Source: Alphaproteobacteria bacterium (GTDB lineage Bacteria; Pseudomonadota; Alphaproteobacteria; Micavibrionales; UBA2020). From it: a DNA stretch of 24,227 nt. Shown one piece after another: positions 7,702 to 14,687 of the stretch. The stretch lies in assembly GCA_020853455.1 (NCBI GenBank), contig JADYYV010000116.1, positions 1-24,227 of the forward strand. Direction: 5' to 3'. A model generated the notes under the pieces. It did not search any database. It was not told the DNA's origin and saw only the letters and a list, made by a program, of their open reading frames with translations. The translations under genes and the position numbers were made by a program. How positions within the stretch are numbered: position 1 is the stretch's first letter; each line of letters opens with the position of its first letter.

Positions 7702-7744
7702 GTTACGTTACGCGTTACAACCCCCGTGTTACGTGGCGGGTTAC
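7702..7744 (-). repeat. Cluster of five GTTAC repeats in the hsp20 leader
   Basis: On the plus strand GTTAC occurs at 7702, 7707, 7714, 7728 and 7740, five times in 43 bp. On the mRNA these read GUAAC and lie between the predicted transcription start and the thermometer hairpin. AACCC (near the 5' side) can also pair with GGGTT in the middle of this stretch. They may form the upstream stems of the ROSE element or bind a protein. Confidence 0.5.
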
Positions 7745-7752
7745 GCATAGAC

Positions 7753-7784
7753 GATAATATATGACCGTGTTTGCCGAAAGCAAG
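7753..7784 (-). promoter_or_regulatory. Heat-shock-type promoter of hsp20
   Basis: On the minus strand CTTG (7784-7781) is followed after 17 bp by CATATATTA (7763-7755). CTTG-N17-CnTATnT resembles the alphaproteobacterial RpoH (sigma-32) consensus; the same stretch would pass as a weak sigma-70 promoter. Transcription would start near 7746, leaving a leader of about 70 nt that holds the GTTAC cluster and the thermometer hairpin. Confidence 0.5.
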
Positions 7785-7818
7785 TTGCCGCAAAAACCTT
7801 GGGAAAACCCTTTTAATA

Positions 7819-8409
7819 TTAGGGCTTTGGCGGTTTGGGCGCGACGCCCGGGGCTGGTTTGCCCGCTTGCAGGTCGGTCAGGAATTCGCGCATCGCCTTG
7901 ATCGATTCCTTCATGTAGTAACGCTGGTTTTCGCGATACGCGTATTCCAGATGCTGGTCGTCGATCGGATGCTTCTTGTGCCAGTAATCCAGCATGCTGC
8001 GCGTCAGCGGTTTATAGGTGAGGTCGAAATCACGCTCCGCCACATCCAGCACTTTCAATACATCTTCAAACGCCGAAGTGCGGCCATCGAGTTTCGCGGC
8101 AGGGCTGCGCGCGAAATCATCGGCCACGCCCAGAATTTGTTTCAGGTCTTTGCCTTCGTAGCGCGCGCTGACGCGGCTGAAAATTTCCTTCAGCGATTTT
8201 TCTTCCTTCAAATCGCCCGCCGCAAAGCTGATCGCCGCCGGCCAGCGGAAGGTTTCATAGGTCTGCACATGTTCGGGCAGCAGCAACCCTTCCGGCCTGT
8301 TCGGCATGGCGGCTTGGTTGGCAATCGCCAGTTCGGTGATTTTTTTGCCGATGGCGGTTTGAATTTCGTTCAGCGCGGCTTCGCGCTCTTGCCTGAATTT
8401 TTTGTCCAT
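7819..8409 (-). CDS. Hypothetical protein, charged helical
   Basis: I do not recognise this 196-residue protein. It has no signal peptide and no membrane segment. It is rich in Lys, Glu, Asp and Ala, and looks mostly helical, with aromatic residues grouped near 128-165 (DFDLTYKP, YWHKKHPIDDQHLEYAYRENQRYYM). The C terminus is a short Pro/Lys tail (about 180-196). An AAGGTG ribosome site precedes the ATG. It begins 13 bp after the IscU-like gene and is the last gene of that minus-strand group, so it may work with it. Only a weak CCCT/AGGG hairpin with a T run follows the stop. Confidence 0.7.
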   Translation of the reverse strand: MDKKFRQEREAALNEIQTAIGKKITELAIANQAAMPNRPEGLLLPEHVQTYETFRWPAAISFAAGDLKEEKSLKEIFSRVSARYEGKDLKQILGVADDFARSPAAKLDGRTSAFEDVLKVLDVAERDFDLTYKPLTRSMLDYWHKKHPIDDQHLEYAYRENQRYYMKESIKAMREFLTDLQAGKPAPGVAPKPPKP

Positions 8410-8422
8410 ATCACTTCACCTT

Positions 8423-8872
8423 TTATTTCTTTGTCGAAAATGCTTTTTCCACCGCTTCGAACGGTAGCAGGATCGCGTTGTGGCGCGCCTTGTAATCCTT
8501 CACAGGTTCCAGTATCCGCAGTTTCGCCCAGTCGCCGGAGGGCAATGCGCCCGTGCCGCCCAGCAGCGCTTCCATTTCGACGCCCACCTTGGCGACATCT
8601 TCCCGCGTCTTGCCGATGATGGCGTTGCGCATCACGGCGACGACGGTCTTGGTTAGGGCACAGGCCTCGACCTCGAAACCGAAATCCTTGACGCGGTCGC
8701 CGTCCAGCTTCAGCTGCACATAGACTTCCGATCCGCAAATGGGGCTGACCGACCGCGCGGCGATATCGAATTCGTCCAGCACATGCGGCAATGCCGCTTG
8801 GCCCGAGAGCGCAATCAGTTCGGCGTTATACACGCTGAGCAGGCTGTCGTCCAAAGACGGTTCGGAGGTCAC
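8423..8872 (-). CDS. IscU/NifU-N-like iron-sulfur scaffold homologue
   Basis: A 149-residue member of the IscU/NifU N-terminal family, which builds Fe-S clusters on three conserved cysteines. Cys46 (SPICGSEVYV) and Cys71 (VEACALTKTV) are in their expected places, but the third position, in the C-terminal R-x-x-C-x-x-L-P motif, reads RHNAILLPFEA, so Ala133 replaces Cys. It may be a non-classical scaffold, a carrier, or a protein that no longer holds a cluster. The start is GTG at 8872, directly after the stop of the zinc-finger gene with no gap, which suggests translational coupling; no strong ribosome site is seen. No iscS, iscA or suf gene is in the window. Confidence 0.8.
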   Translation of the reverse strand: MTSEPSLDDSLLSVYNAELIALSGQAALPHVLDEFDIAARSVSPICGSEVYVQLKLDGDRVKDFGFEVEACALTKTVVAVMRNAIIGKTREDVAKVGVEMEALLGGTGALPSGDWAKLRILEPVKDYKARHNAILLPFEAVEKAFSTKK

Positions 8873-9079
8873 TTACGCCGCACCGCGCGCTTTGTAGGGC
8901 TTCGCGCCGACCTGATTATTCTTGGTGAACAAACGGTCGCAATAGCCGCAGACCGTTTCATCATGATCGTCAAACGCCAGATAGACTGTCGGATGGCCGA
9001 GCGCGCCAGTGCCGCCGTTGCAGGAAACCTGCGCGACGTCTTTGGGCACCAGCAATATTTCGGGATGTTCGGTTGTCAT
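8873..9079 (-). CDS. CHCC zinc-finger protein (NDUFS6-like domain)
   Basis: A 68-residue protein with the zf-CHCC pattern: Cys20 (VSCNGG), His29 (LGHPTVYL), then Cys44 and Cys47 (ETVCGYCDRLF). The same fold occurs in the mitochondrial complex I subunit NDUFS6, and stand-alone copies are common in alphaproteobacteria. Binding of one zinc ion is expected; the cellular role of the stand-alone protein is not well known. AAGGAG lies about 9 bases before the ATG. It is 16 bp downstream of cysS and abuts the IscU-like gene. Confidence 0.85.
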   Translation of the reverse strand: MTTEHPEILLVPKDVAQVSCNGGTGALGHPTVYLAFDDHDETVCGYCDRLFTKNNQVGAKPYKARGAA

Positions 9080-9095
9080 GTCATTACTCCTTCAC

Positions 9096-10526
9096 TTACA
9101 CCTTTTTAGCAGGCGGATTCACAAAATACCACGAGCTGCCTTCGGGACGATCCTTCAGCATCAATCCGGTTTCCAGCAGCACAGCGCGCAGGCGATCCGC
9201 CTCCGGCCAGTTCTTTTCTCGCCGCGCGGTGTCGCGCAGGGCAAGGTAATCTTCCTGTTCGCGCGTCAGCTCCGGCTTGTCGAGCGTCGCACCGCCCAGC
9301 CCCAGCGCGCTGTCGGCGGCATCGAGAATGGCAAGTTTATCCGGCACCGCCAGCGCATCATTGCGCATCGCTTCCCACAGCACAGACAACGCAACGGGCG
9401 AATTCAGATCATCCTGCATCGCCGCGTCGATTTTCTGGATGACGGTTTTGGCGGCCGCCCCCGGCTGCGCGGCGACGGGGAATGCGGCGCGCCATTCATC
9501 GGCCTTGTGGCAGAGCGTGTTATAGGTTGCACGCGCGCCGTCGAGCGAATCCCAGCTGAAATTCAGCTGGCCACGGTAATGCGCAGTCAAAATCAAATAC
9601 CGGTAATGCATCGCGCTATAGCCCGCATCCAGCACTTTTTGCAGCGTCAGGAAACCGTCTTTCGATTTCGCCATCTTGTCGTTATCGAGCAGCAGGAACT
9701 CGCCGTGCAGCCAGTAATTCACCCATTGATGGCCAAAGCAGCCTTCGGATTGCGCAATCTCGTTCGTGTGATGCACGGGGATATGGTCGATGCCGCCGCA
9801 ATGGATATCGATCTTGTCGCCCAGATATTTCGCCGCCATAGCCGAGCATTCGATATGCCAGCCGGGAAAACCCTCGCCCCAGGGGCTTTGCCATTTCATG
9901 ATCTGGTTCGGGTATTTGGAACCGGCCAGCGTAAACCACAGCACGAAATCGGTCGGGTTGCGCTTGTTGTCGTCGGCATCCACGCGGCCTTGCGCTTCCT
10001 GCGCTTCGGGCGTACGGGCGAAATCGCGGTAATGCGGGAATTTCGCGGTGTCGAAATAGACGTTATACTGGTTGCCGCCAGCTTTATACGCGAAACCTTT
10101 TTGTTCCAGCGTGCCGATCATTTCCTGCATTTCGGCGATATGGTCGGTCGCGCGGCAGACGATATGGGGCTTTAAAATGCCCAGCTTGCGGCAGTCGGCG
10201 AAAAACGCTTCTTCGTAAAACTTGGCAATCTCCCACGGCGATTTCTGTTCGCGGGCGGAGGCGATGGCCATTTTATCTTCGCCGTCATCGGCATCGGATT
10301 GCAAATGCCCGACATCGGTGATGTTCATGACATGCGTCAGGCCAAGACCGGCGCGCGCGATTGTCCGGCGCAGCAAATCCTCGAACACATAGGTGCGCAG
10401 GTTGCCAATATGCGCGAAGTTATAAACCGTCGGCCCGCAGCAATAGAGCTTCACGTTCTTCGCGTCGATCGGCTTGAATTCTTCTTTTTGGCGCGTGAGC
10501 GTATTGAACAGGTGCAGCGGCATCAT
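9096..10526 (-). CDS. cysS: Cysteinyl-tRNA synthetase
   Basis: Charges tRNA-Cys with cysteine. The 476-residue length fits the family. The class I HIGH motif appears as FAHIGN (38-42), and the KMSKS loop as KMAKS (284-288). The zinc site that selects cysteine is complete: Cys30 (YCCGPTVYN), Cys227 (GWHIECS), His252 and Glu256 (HHTNE). The C-terminal helical bundle and tail (about 330-470) look complete. It starts 4 bp after the stop of the small upstream gene and is followed by the zinc-finger and IscU-like genes, a possible cysteine/metal theme. Confidence 0.97.
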   Translation of the reverse strand: MMPLHLFNTLTRQKEEFKPIDAKNVKLYCCGPTVYNFAHIGNLRTYVFEDLLRRTIARAGLGLTHVMNITDVGHLQSDADDGEDKMAIASAREQKSPWEIAKFYEEAFFADCRKLGILKPHIVCRATDHIAEMQEMIGTLEQKGFAYKAGGNQYNVYFDTAKFPHYRDFARTPEAQEAQGRVDADDNKRNPTDFVLWFTLAGSKYPNQIMKWQSPWGEGFPGWHIECSAMAAKYLGDKIDIHCGGIDHIPVHHTNEIAQSEGCFGHQWVNYWLHGEFLLLDNDKMAKSKDGFLTLQKVLDAGYSAMHYRYLILTAHYRGQLNFSWDSLDGARATYNTLCHKADEWRAAFPVAAQPGAAAKTVIQKIDAAMQDDLNSPVALSVLWEAMRNDALAVPDKLAILDAADSALGLGGATLDKPELTREQEDYLALRDTARREKNWPEADRLRAVLLETGLMLKDRPEGSSWYFVNPPAKKV

Positions 10527-10530
10527 TTAC

Positions 10531-10839
10531 TCACTTGAACTTGACGTACATGCCGCCGGATTCCTTGGTCATCACGGGGATCGCGGTTTCGATATAGCCG
10601 TTCATCTTCTCGACCTTGAAATAACGCGCGACGGGCTGGAACAGCGTTTCACCCTCGCCGGGTTTGGCGGGGTTGAAGCGGATAAAGAGGGTTTTGACCG
10701 ACGTCTTCTTGCAGTATTTCACGGTATGGTCGAGCGTATGCAGCGCGTCCTGCCGTTCCTGATTGCGCAGGTCCAGCTTCACCTCGGCGCCTTCGACGTC
10801 GAGGTTTTCGGTGGATGTCATCTGTTCGAAAAAACTCAT
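10531..10839 (-). CDS. Small protein, possible degenerate Smr domain
   Basis: A 102-residue soluble protein. The order of features resembles an Smr domain: EVKLDLRNQERQDALHTLDH near 19-38 (Smr usually reads D-L-H/R-G with an Ala and Leu after it), a central strand SVKTLFIRFNP near 47-57, and a Gly-containing end TKESGGMYVKFK near 91-102. However the usual loop with a glycine-lysine-glycine (HGKG) is absent, replaced by NPAKPGEG. The assignment is therefore weak; it may be an unrelated small protein. It is the first gene of the group leading into cysS and is divergent from pyrC. Confidence 0.5.
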   Translation of the reverse strand: MSFFEQMTSTENLDVEGAEVKLDLRNQERQDALHTLDHTVKYCKKTSVKTLFIRFNPAKPGEGETLFQPVARYFKVEKMNGYIETAIPVMTKESGGMYVKFK

Positions 10840-10902
10840 AAAATCCCTCTTTCCGCTCGGTGGTTAATATAGCAATATCCGACCCTGAAAGTGAGTCCCA
10901 AA

Positions 10903-12306
10903 ATGACGCAAATTTTCGATTTAATCCTGAAAAACGGCCATGTTGCGACCCCGTGGGGGATCGTTAAAACCGATATTGCGGCCATGGATGGCAGGATTGC
11001 TGATCTGGGCGATTTTTCCGCAAGCCCGGCGCGCGAAATCATCGACTGCAAGGGGCTGCACATCCTGCCGGGCGCAATCGACACGCAGGTGCATTTTCGC
11101 GAACCCGGACTGACGCATAAGGAAGACTTATCGACCGGTACGCTATCGGCGATCGCCGGCGGTGTTACCACCATTTTCGAAATGCCCAATACAGATCCAT
11201 TAACCGTCAGCGCGGGCGCAATGCACGATAAATTGCACCGCGCGCAGGAAAAGGCGTTCTGCGATTACGCCTTCTTCATCGGCGGCTGCGCGGAAAACGC
11301 GCATACCCTGTCGCAGCTGGAAAAAATTCCGGGCTGCTGCGGCGTGAAGGTTTTCATGGGGTCATCGACCGGCGCGCTGCTGGCCGCGCAGGACGACGTG
11401 ATCCTGAAAATCCTGCAAAACGGCACACGCCGCGTCGCGCTGCATGCCGAAGACGAAGAACGCCTGAAATCGCGCAAACATATTGCAGAAACAAGCCACG
11501 ACGTAAAGGACCACCCCGTCTGGCGCGACGCGGAATGTGCGCTGCAGGCCGTAAAACGCGCGGTAAAGCTTGCCCGCGAAGCAGGCCGGCGTATCCATTT
11601 CCTGCATGTGACATCGGGCGATGAAATGGTTTATCTGCGCGACCACAAGGATATCTGCACCATCGAAACCACGCCGCAGCACCTGACATTATCCGCGCCC
11701 GAATGTTATGAGCGTTTGGGCACGCGCGCGCAGATGAACCCGCCGATCCGCGACAAAAAACATACCGAGATGCTGTGGGACGCCGTGAACAAGGGCGTCG
11801 TCGACGTGCTGGGATCCGACCACGCGCCGCATACGCTGGAAGAAAAAGCCAAGGAATATCCCGCATCGCCGTCCGGCATGACGGGCGTGCAGACGATGGT
11901 GCCGGTGATGCTGAACCATGTGAACAACGGCAAGCTGCCGCTGGAACGCGTCGTCGATCTGCTGGCGCACGGGCCGCAGCGCATTTACCAAATCGCCGGC
12001 AAGGGGCGCATCGCGCTTGGCTATGACGCGGATTTCACGATCGTCGATATGAAGCGCGAAAAAACCATCACCGATAAATGGATCAAGTCGCGCTGCGGCT
12101 GGACGCCATTCGACGGCATGAAGGTCAGGGGATGGGTGCAGGGCACCATCCTGCGCGGCACCGCCGTCATGTGGGACGACGAGATCACAGATTCGGCCAA
12201 GAACCGTAAATCGCGCGGCCTGCCTGTCCGTTTTGCCGATTTATTGACAAACGCAACAAACTTGCCCATGGAAGAGGTCTCTGTTAGGCCGATGGATTGC
12301 TGTTAA
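10903..12306 (+). CDS. pyrC: Dihydroorotase (class I, PyrC/AllB-type amidohydrolase)
   Basis: Third step of pyrimidine synthesis: closes carbamoyl aspartate to dihydroorotate. The protein of 467 residues shows the amidohydrolase metal motifs in order: DTQVHFREPGLTHKED near 64-79 (two His), GVKVFMGSS near 147-155 (Lys that is usually carbamylated), LHAEDEE near 180 (His), FLHVTSG near 234 (His), and GSDHAPHTLEEK near 306 (Asp and His). This long form is the one called dihydroorotase in many alphaproteobacteria; it also resembles allantoinase and hydantoinase, which remain alternatives, since carB, pyrB and pyrD are absent nearby. ATG at 10903 (MTQIFDLILKNG) is preferred over GTG at 10891. The tail after about 440 is unusually long and ends in two cysteines. 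Confidence 0.85.
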   Translation: MTQIFDLILKNGHVATPWGIVKTDIAAMDGRIADLGDFSASPAREIIDCKGLHILPGAIDTQVHFREPGLTHKEDLSTGTLSAIAGGVTTIFEMPNTDPLTVSAGAMHDKLHRAQEKAFCDYAFFIGGCAENAHTLSQLEKIPGCCGVKVFMGSSTGALLAAQDDVILKILQNGTRRVALHAEDEERLKSRKHIAETSHDVKDHPVWRDAECALQAVKRAVKLAREAGRRIHFLHVTSGDEMVYLRDHKDICTIETTPQHLTLSAPECYERLGTRAQMNPPIRDKKHTEMLWDAVNKGVVDVLGSDHAPHTLEEKAKEYPASPSGMTGVQTMVPVMLNHVNNGKLPLERVVDLLAHGPQRIYQIAGKGRIALGYDADFTIVDMKREKTITDKWIKSRCGWTPFDGMKVRGWVQGTILRGTAVMWDDEITDSAKNRKSRGLPVRFADLLTNATNLPMEEVSVRPMDCC

Positions 12307-12320
12307 TCGGCACAATACCG

Positions 12321-12359
12321 TTAATAATCAACAAGATATCGTGGTTACTTGATTATTAA
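12321..12359. repeat. Perfect 11 bp inverted repeat upstream of the GGDEF-EAL gene
   Basis: TTAATAATCAA at 12321-12331 is repeated inverted as TTGATTATTAA at 12349-12359, separated by 17 bp. It stands 15 bp after the pyrC stop in an AT-rich 160 bp gap. The AT-only stem, followed by TTTT, is a poor terminator; a regulator-binding site for the next gene is equally possible. Confidence 0.55.
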
Positions 12360-12425
12360 TTTTCCATAGCATTTATCTTATATCTTACACAATTCCTTAA
12401 ACCTGTTCGCGTAAAATGGTTTAAA

Positions 12426-12449
12426 TGGAACGCCTTGGGGGGCGTTCTA
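12426..12449 (+). repeat. Hairpin in the leader of the GGDEF-EAL gene
   Basis: GAACGCC (12428-12434) and GGCGTTC (12441-12447) form a 7 bp stem with loop TTGGGG, extended by one G-U and one U-A pair to 9 bp. The TTG at 12435, an in-frame candidate start, would lie in the loop. Because no T run follows, it is more likely a leader structure than a terminator. Confidence 0.4.
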
Positions 12450-12470
12450 AAAGTTCAGGGGTTTACGGTT

Positions 12471-14648
12471 TTGGAACGCAATCCAGCCGATGATGACAAC
12501 GAGGACACAAGCGGCAAACGCAAAAGCCGCTGGTCGTTCCTGGCACCGGATGCCACAGGCTCGAGCCCTGTGTGGCGGAGCCGTATTTCGTGGCGCATCA
12601 CGCTCGCCGTTTTCGGCACGATCATGCTGGTACAGGGCGCTGTGCTGGCCTTCAACGTCAAAAGCTATGAAGCCGACAAGCTGAACGATCTGGCGGAGCT
12701 GGCGCGCGTCGCCATTACGTCGTCGATCAACGAAAACCCCGGCCAGTCGCCGATCAGCAACGCCGTCGCCAAACGCCTGTTCGCAACCACCGCTGTGCAG
12801 GGCCTTGCGGTCTATGACGCGGATTTCACGCCGCTGACCCGTTACGGCCGCGCACCGGAAATCGTGCCCGACCTGAAGGCGGAAACGCCCGATCAGGCGC
12901 GCAGCACCAGCGGCCTTGAATATGACGTCGTATTCACGCCCAAGCGTCTGGCGCGCCCCTACCATATCGCGGTGCGCATCGATTCCAGCACTGTCGACGG
13001 CATGGTGACCAAGCAGATCCACCAGACGCTGGTCATTTTGCTGCTGCTGTCGGGGCTTGTGACCAGCATCATGATGCTGGCGCTGGGCGCATGGCTTCTG
13101 GAACCCATCATGATCCTGCGCAACAACCTGCTGTCGGCCGCGCGCAACCCCGAAAAACCCGAACTGCAAAAACCCAGCGTGGAGAGCCGCGACGAAATCG
13201 GCGTGGCGATCCGCATCGCCAACGACCTGATCCGCCAGAACGCGAACAACCTGAAACGCCTGAGATCACAAGCCGAAGACAAGATCCACAAGCTGGCCTA
13301 TTACGATAACCTGACGGGCCTGCCCAACCGCACCTACTTCCTTGAAAAGCTCGACGACGCCATCCGTCATAAAGTGGTCGAGGAAGACCGCCGCATCGCC
13401 GTTTTCTCGGTCGACCTTGACCATTTCAAGGACATCAACGACACGATGGGCCATGAATTCGGCGACAAGCTGTTGGAGGCGATCGGTAAACGCCTTGTCA
13501 AATGCATGCCCGAAGACGCGATGATTTCCCGCGCTTCCGCCGACGAATTCACGATCATGGTGGTGTTGAAACCCGAATATTCGGAAAGCCAGATCCTGAT
13601 CGACCGCATCTTCCAGGCGATGGGCGAACCCGTCAGCATCCTGCAGGAACGCTTTCAGGTGCGCGTATCGATCGGCGTGTCGCATTGCCCCGACGACACG
13701 ATGGAGGCGCGCCAGCTTTTGAAAAATTCCGACATCGCGCTGAACCGCGCCAAGGAAGAAGGCCGCGATACCGTTCGTTTCTATTCGCAGGATTTCGACC
13801 TTGCCGTGCAGCAGCGCTTCCAGCTGCTGCGCGACCTGCGCTCGGCGCTCGATGAGAACCAGCTGACGCTGCATTACCATCCGCAGTTCGACCTGCGTAC
13901 CGGCCAGCTGATCGGCGCGGAAGTGCTGCTGCGCTGGTTCCTGCCCGACAATTCAAAGGACGGCGGCTACTACGTGTCGCCCGCCGAATTCATTCCCGTC
14001 GCCGAACAATCCGGCCTGATCGTGCCGATCGGCGAATGGGTCTTGCGCACCGCCTGCGCGCAGGCGATTGCGTGGCAGGAAATGGGCATCCCCCCGTTCC
14101 GCGTGGCCGTCAACATTTCCGGCGTGCAGTTCCACAAGGCCGACATCGTGGCGCTGACCAGCGACGTTTTGAAAACCACCAAACTGGACCCCAAACTGCT
14201 GGAACTGGAAGTCACGGAATCCGTCTTCATGGAAAACATGCAGATGACGATCGACATCCTGAACCAGCTGCACCGCCTGGGCGTGGAGCTTGCGGTTGAC
14301 GACTTCGGCACGGGTTACAGCTCGCTGTCGTCTCTGCGCCAGTTCCCGATCGACCGCCTGAAAATCGACCAGTCCTTCATCCGTAACGCGCTGGTGAACC
14401 CGGACGACCGCATGATCACCAAGACGATCATCAATCTGGGCCACAGCCTGAACCTGAAGGTGATCGCGGAAGGCGTGGAAACCAACGACCACGAAAACTT
14501 CCTGAAGGAAGAGGATTGCGACGAGGTGCAGGGCTTCAAATACACCAAGCCCATCCCCGCCGAAAAATTCCGCGATTACGTCGTGAACTATAACCGCGAA
14601 TGGGTAAAGAAAAACCGCCCCGCGCTGATCGACGAAAAGAAAGCCTGA
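12471..14648 (+). CDS. Membrane GGDEF-EAL protein, degenerate GGDEF, likely cyclic-di-GMP phosphodiesterase
   Basis: Predicted 725-residue cyclic-di-GMP enzyme. Two membrane helices (about 39-62 and 187-211) enclose a periplasmic sensor of about 125 residues; a short HAMP-like linker and coil (about 212-272) lead to GGDEF (about 275-440) and EAL (about 455-715). The GGDEF active site reads SADEF (356-360) instead of GGDEF, so cyclase activity is doubtful, although the DHFKDINDTMGHEFGD substrate loop is kept. The EAL domain keeps its key residues: EVLLRW for EALLRW (484), AVNISGVQF (Asn), LEVTES (Glu), DDFGTGYSS (610), LKID (Lys), EGVET and QGF. It probably breaks cyclic-di-GMP, perhaps controlled by GTP. 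The start is TTG at 12471 with CAGGGG upstream; TTG at 12435 would add 12 residues. Confidence 0.9.
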   Translation: MERNPADDDNEDTSGKRKSRWSFLAPDATGSSPVWRSRISWRITLAVFGTIMLVQGAVLAFNVKSYEADKLNDLAELARVAITSSINENPGQSPISNAVAKRLFATTAVQGLAVYDADFTPLTRYGRAPEIVPDLKAETPDQARSTSGLEYDVVFTPKRLARPYHIAVRIDSSTVDGMVTKQIHQTLVILLLLSGLVTSIMMLALGAWLLEPIMILRNNLLSAARNPEKPELQKPSVESRDEIGVAIRIANDLIRQNANNLKRLRSQAEDKIHKLAYYDNLTGLPNRTYFLEKLDDAIRHKVVEEDRRIAVFSVDLDHFKDINDTMGHEFGDKLLEAIGKRLVKCMPEDAMISRASADEFTIMVVLKPEYSESQILIDRIFQAMGEPVSILQERFQVRVSIGVSHCPDDTMEARQLLKNSDIALNRAKEEGRDTVRFYSQDFDLAVQQRFQLLRDLRSALDENQLTLHYHPQFDLRTGQLIGAEVLLRWFLPDNSKDGGYYVSPAEFIPVAEQSGLIVPIGEWVLRTACAQAIAWQEMGIPPFRVAVNISGVQFHKADIVALTSDVLKTTKLDPKLLELEVTESVFMENMQMTIDILNQLHRLGVELAVDDFGTGYSSLSSLRQFPIDRLKIDQSFIRNALVNPDDRMITKTIINLGHSLNLKVIAEGVETNDHENFLKEEDCDEVQGFKYTKPIPAEKFRDYVVNYNREWVKKNRPALIDEKKA

Positions 14649-14687
14649 GCCCTTCCGCAAACCGCCTGTTTCGGCTAGTATCCCTTC

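Noticed and set aside
7702..7744. GTTAC repeats as a CRISPR-like array
   Set aside because: The unit is only 5 bp with irregular, very short spacing and no cas genes in the window.
9009..10175. A 388-codon plus-strand open frame opposite cysS
   Set aside because: cysS has complete catalytic and zinc motifs on the other strand; this frame shows none.
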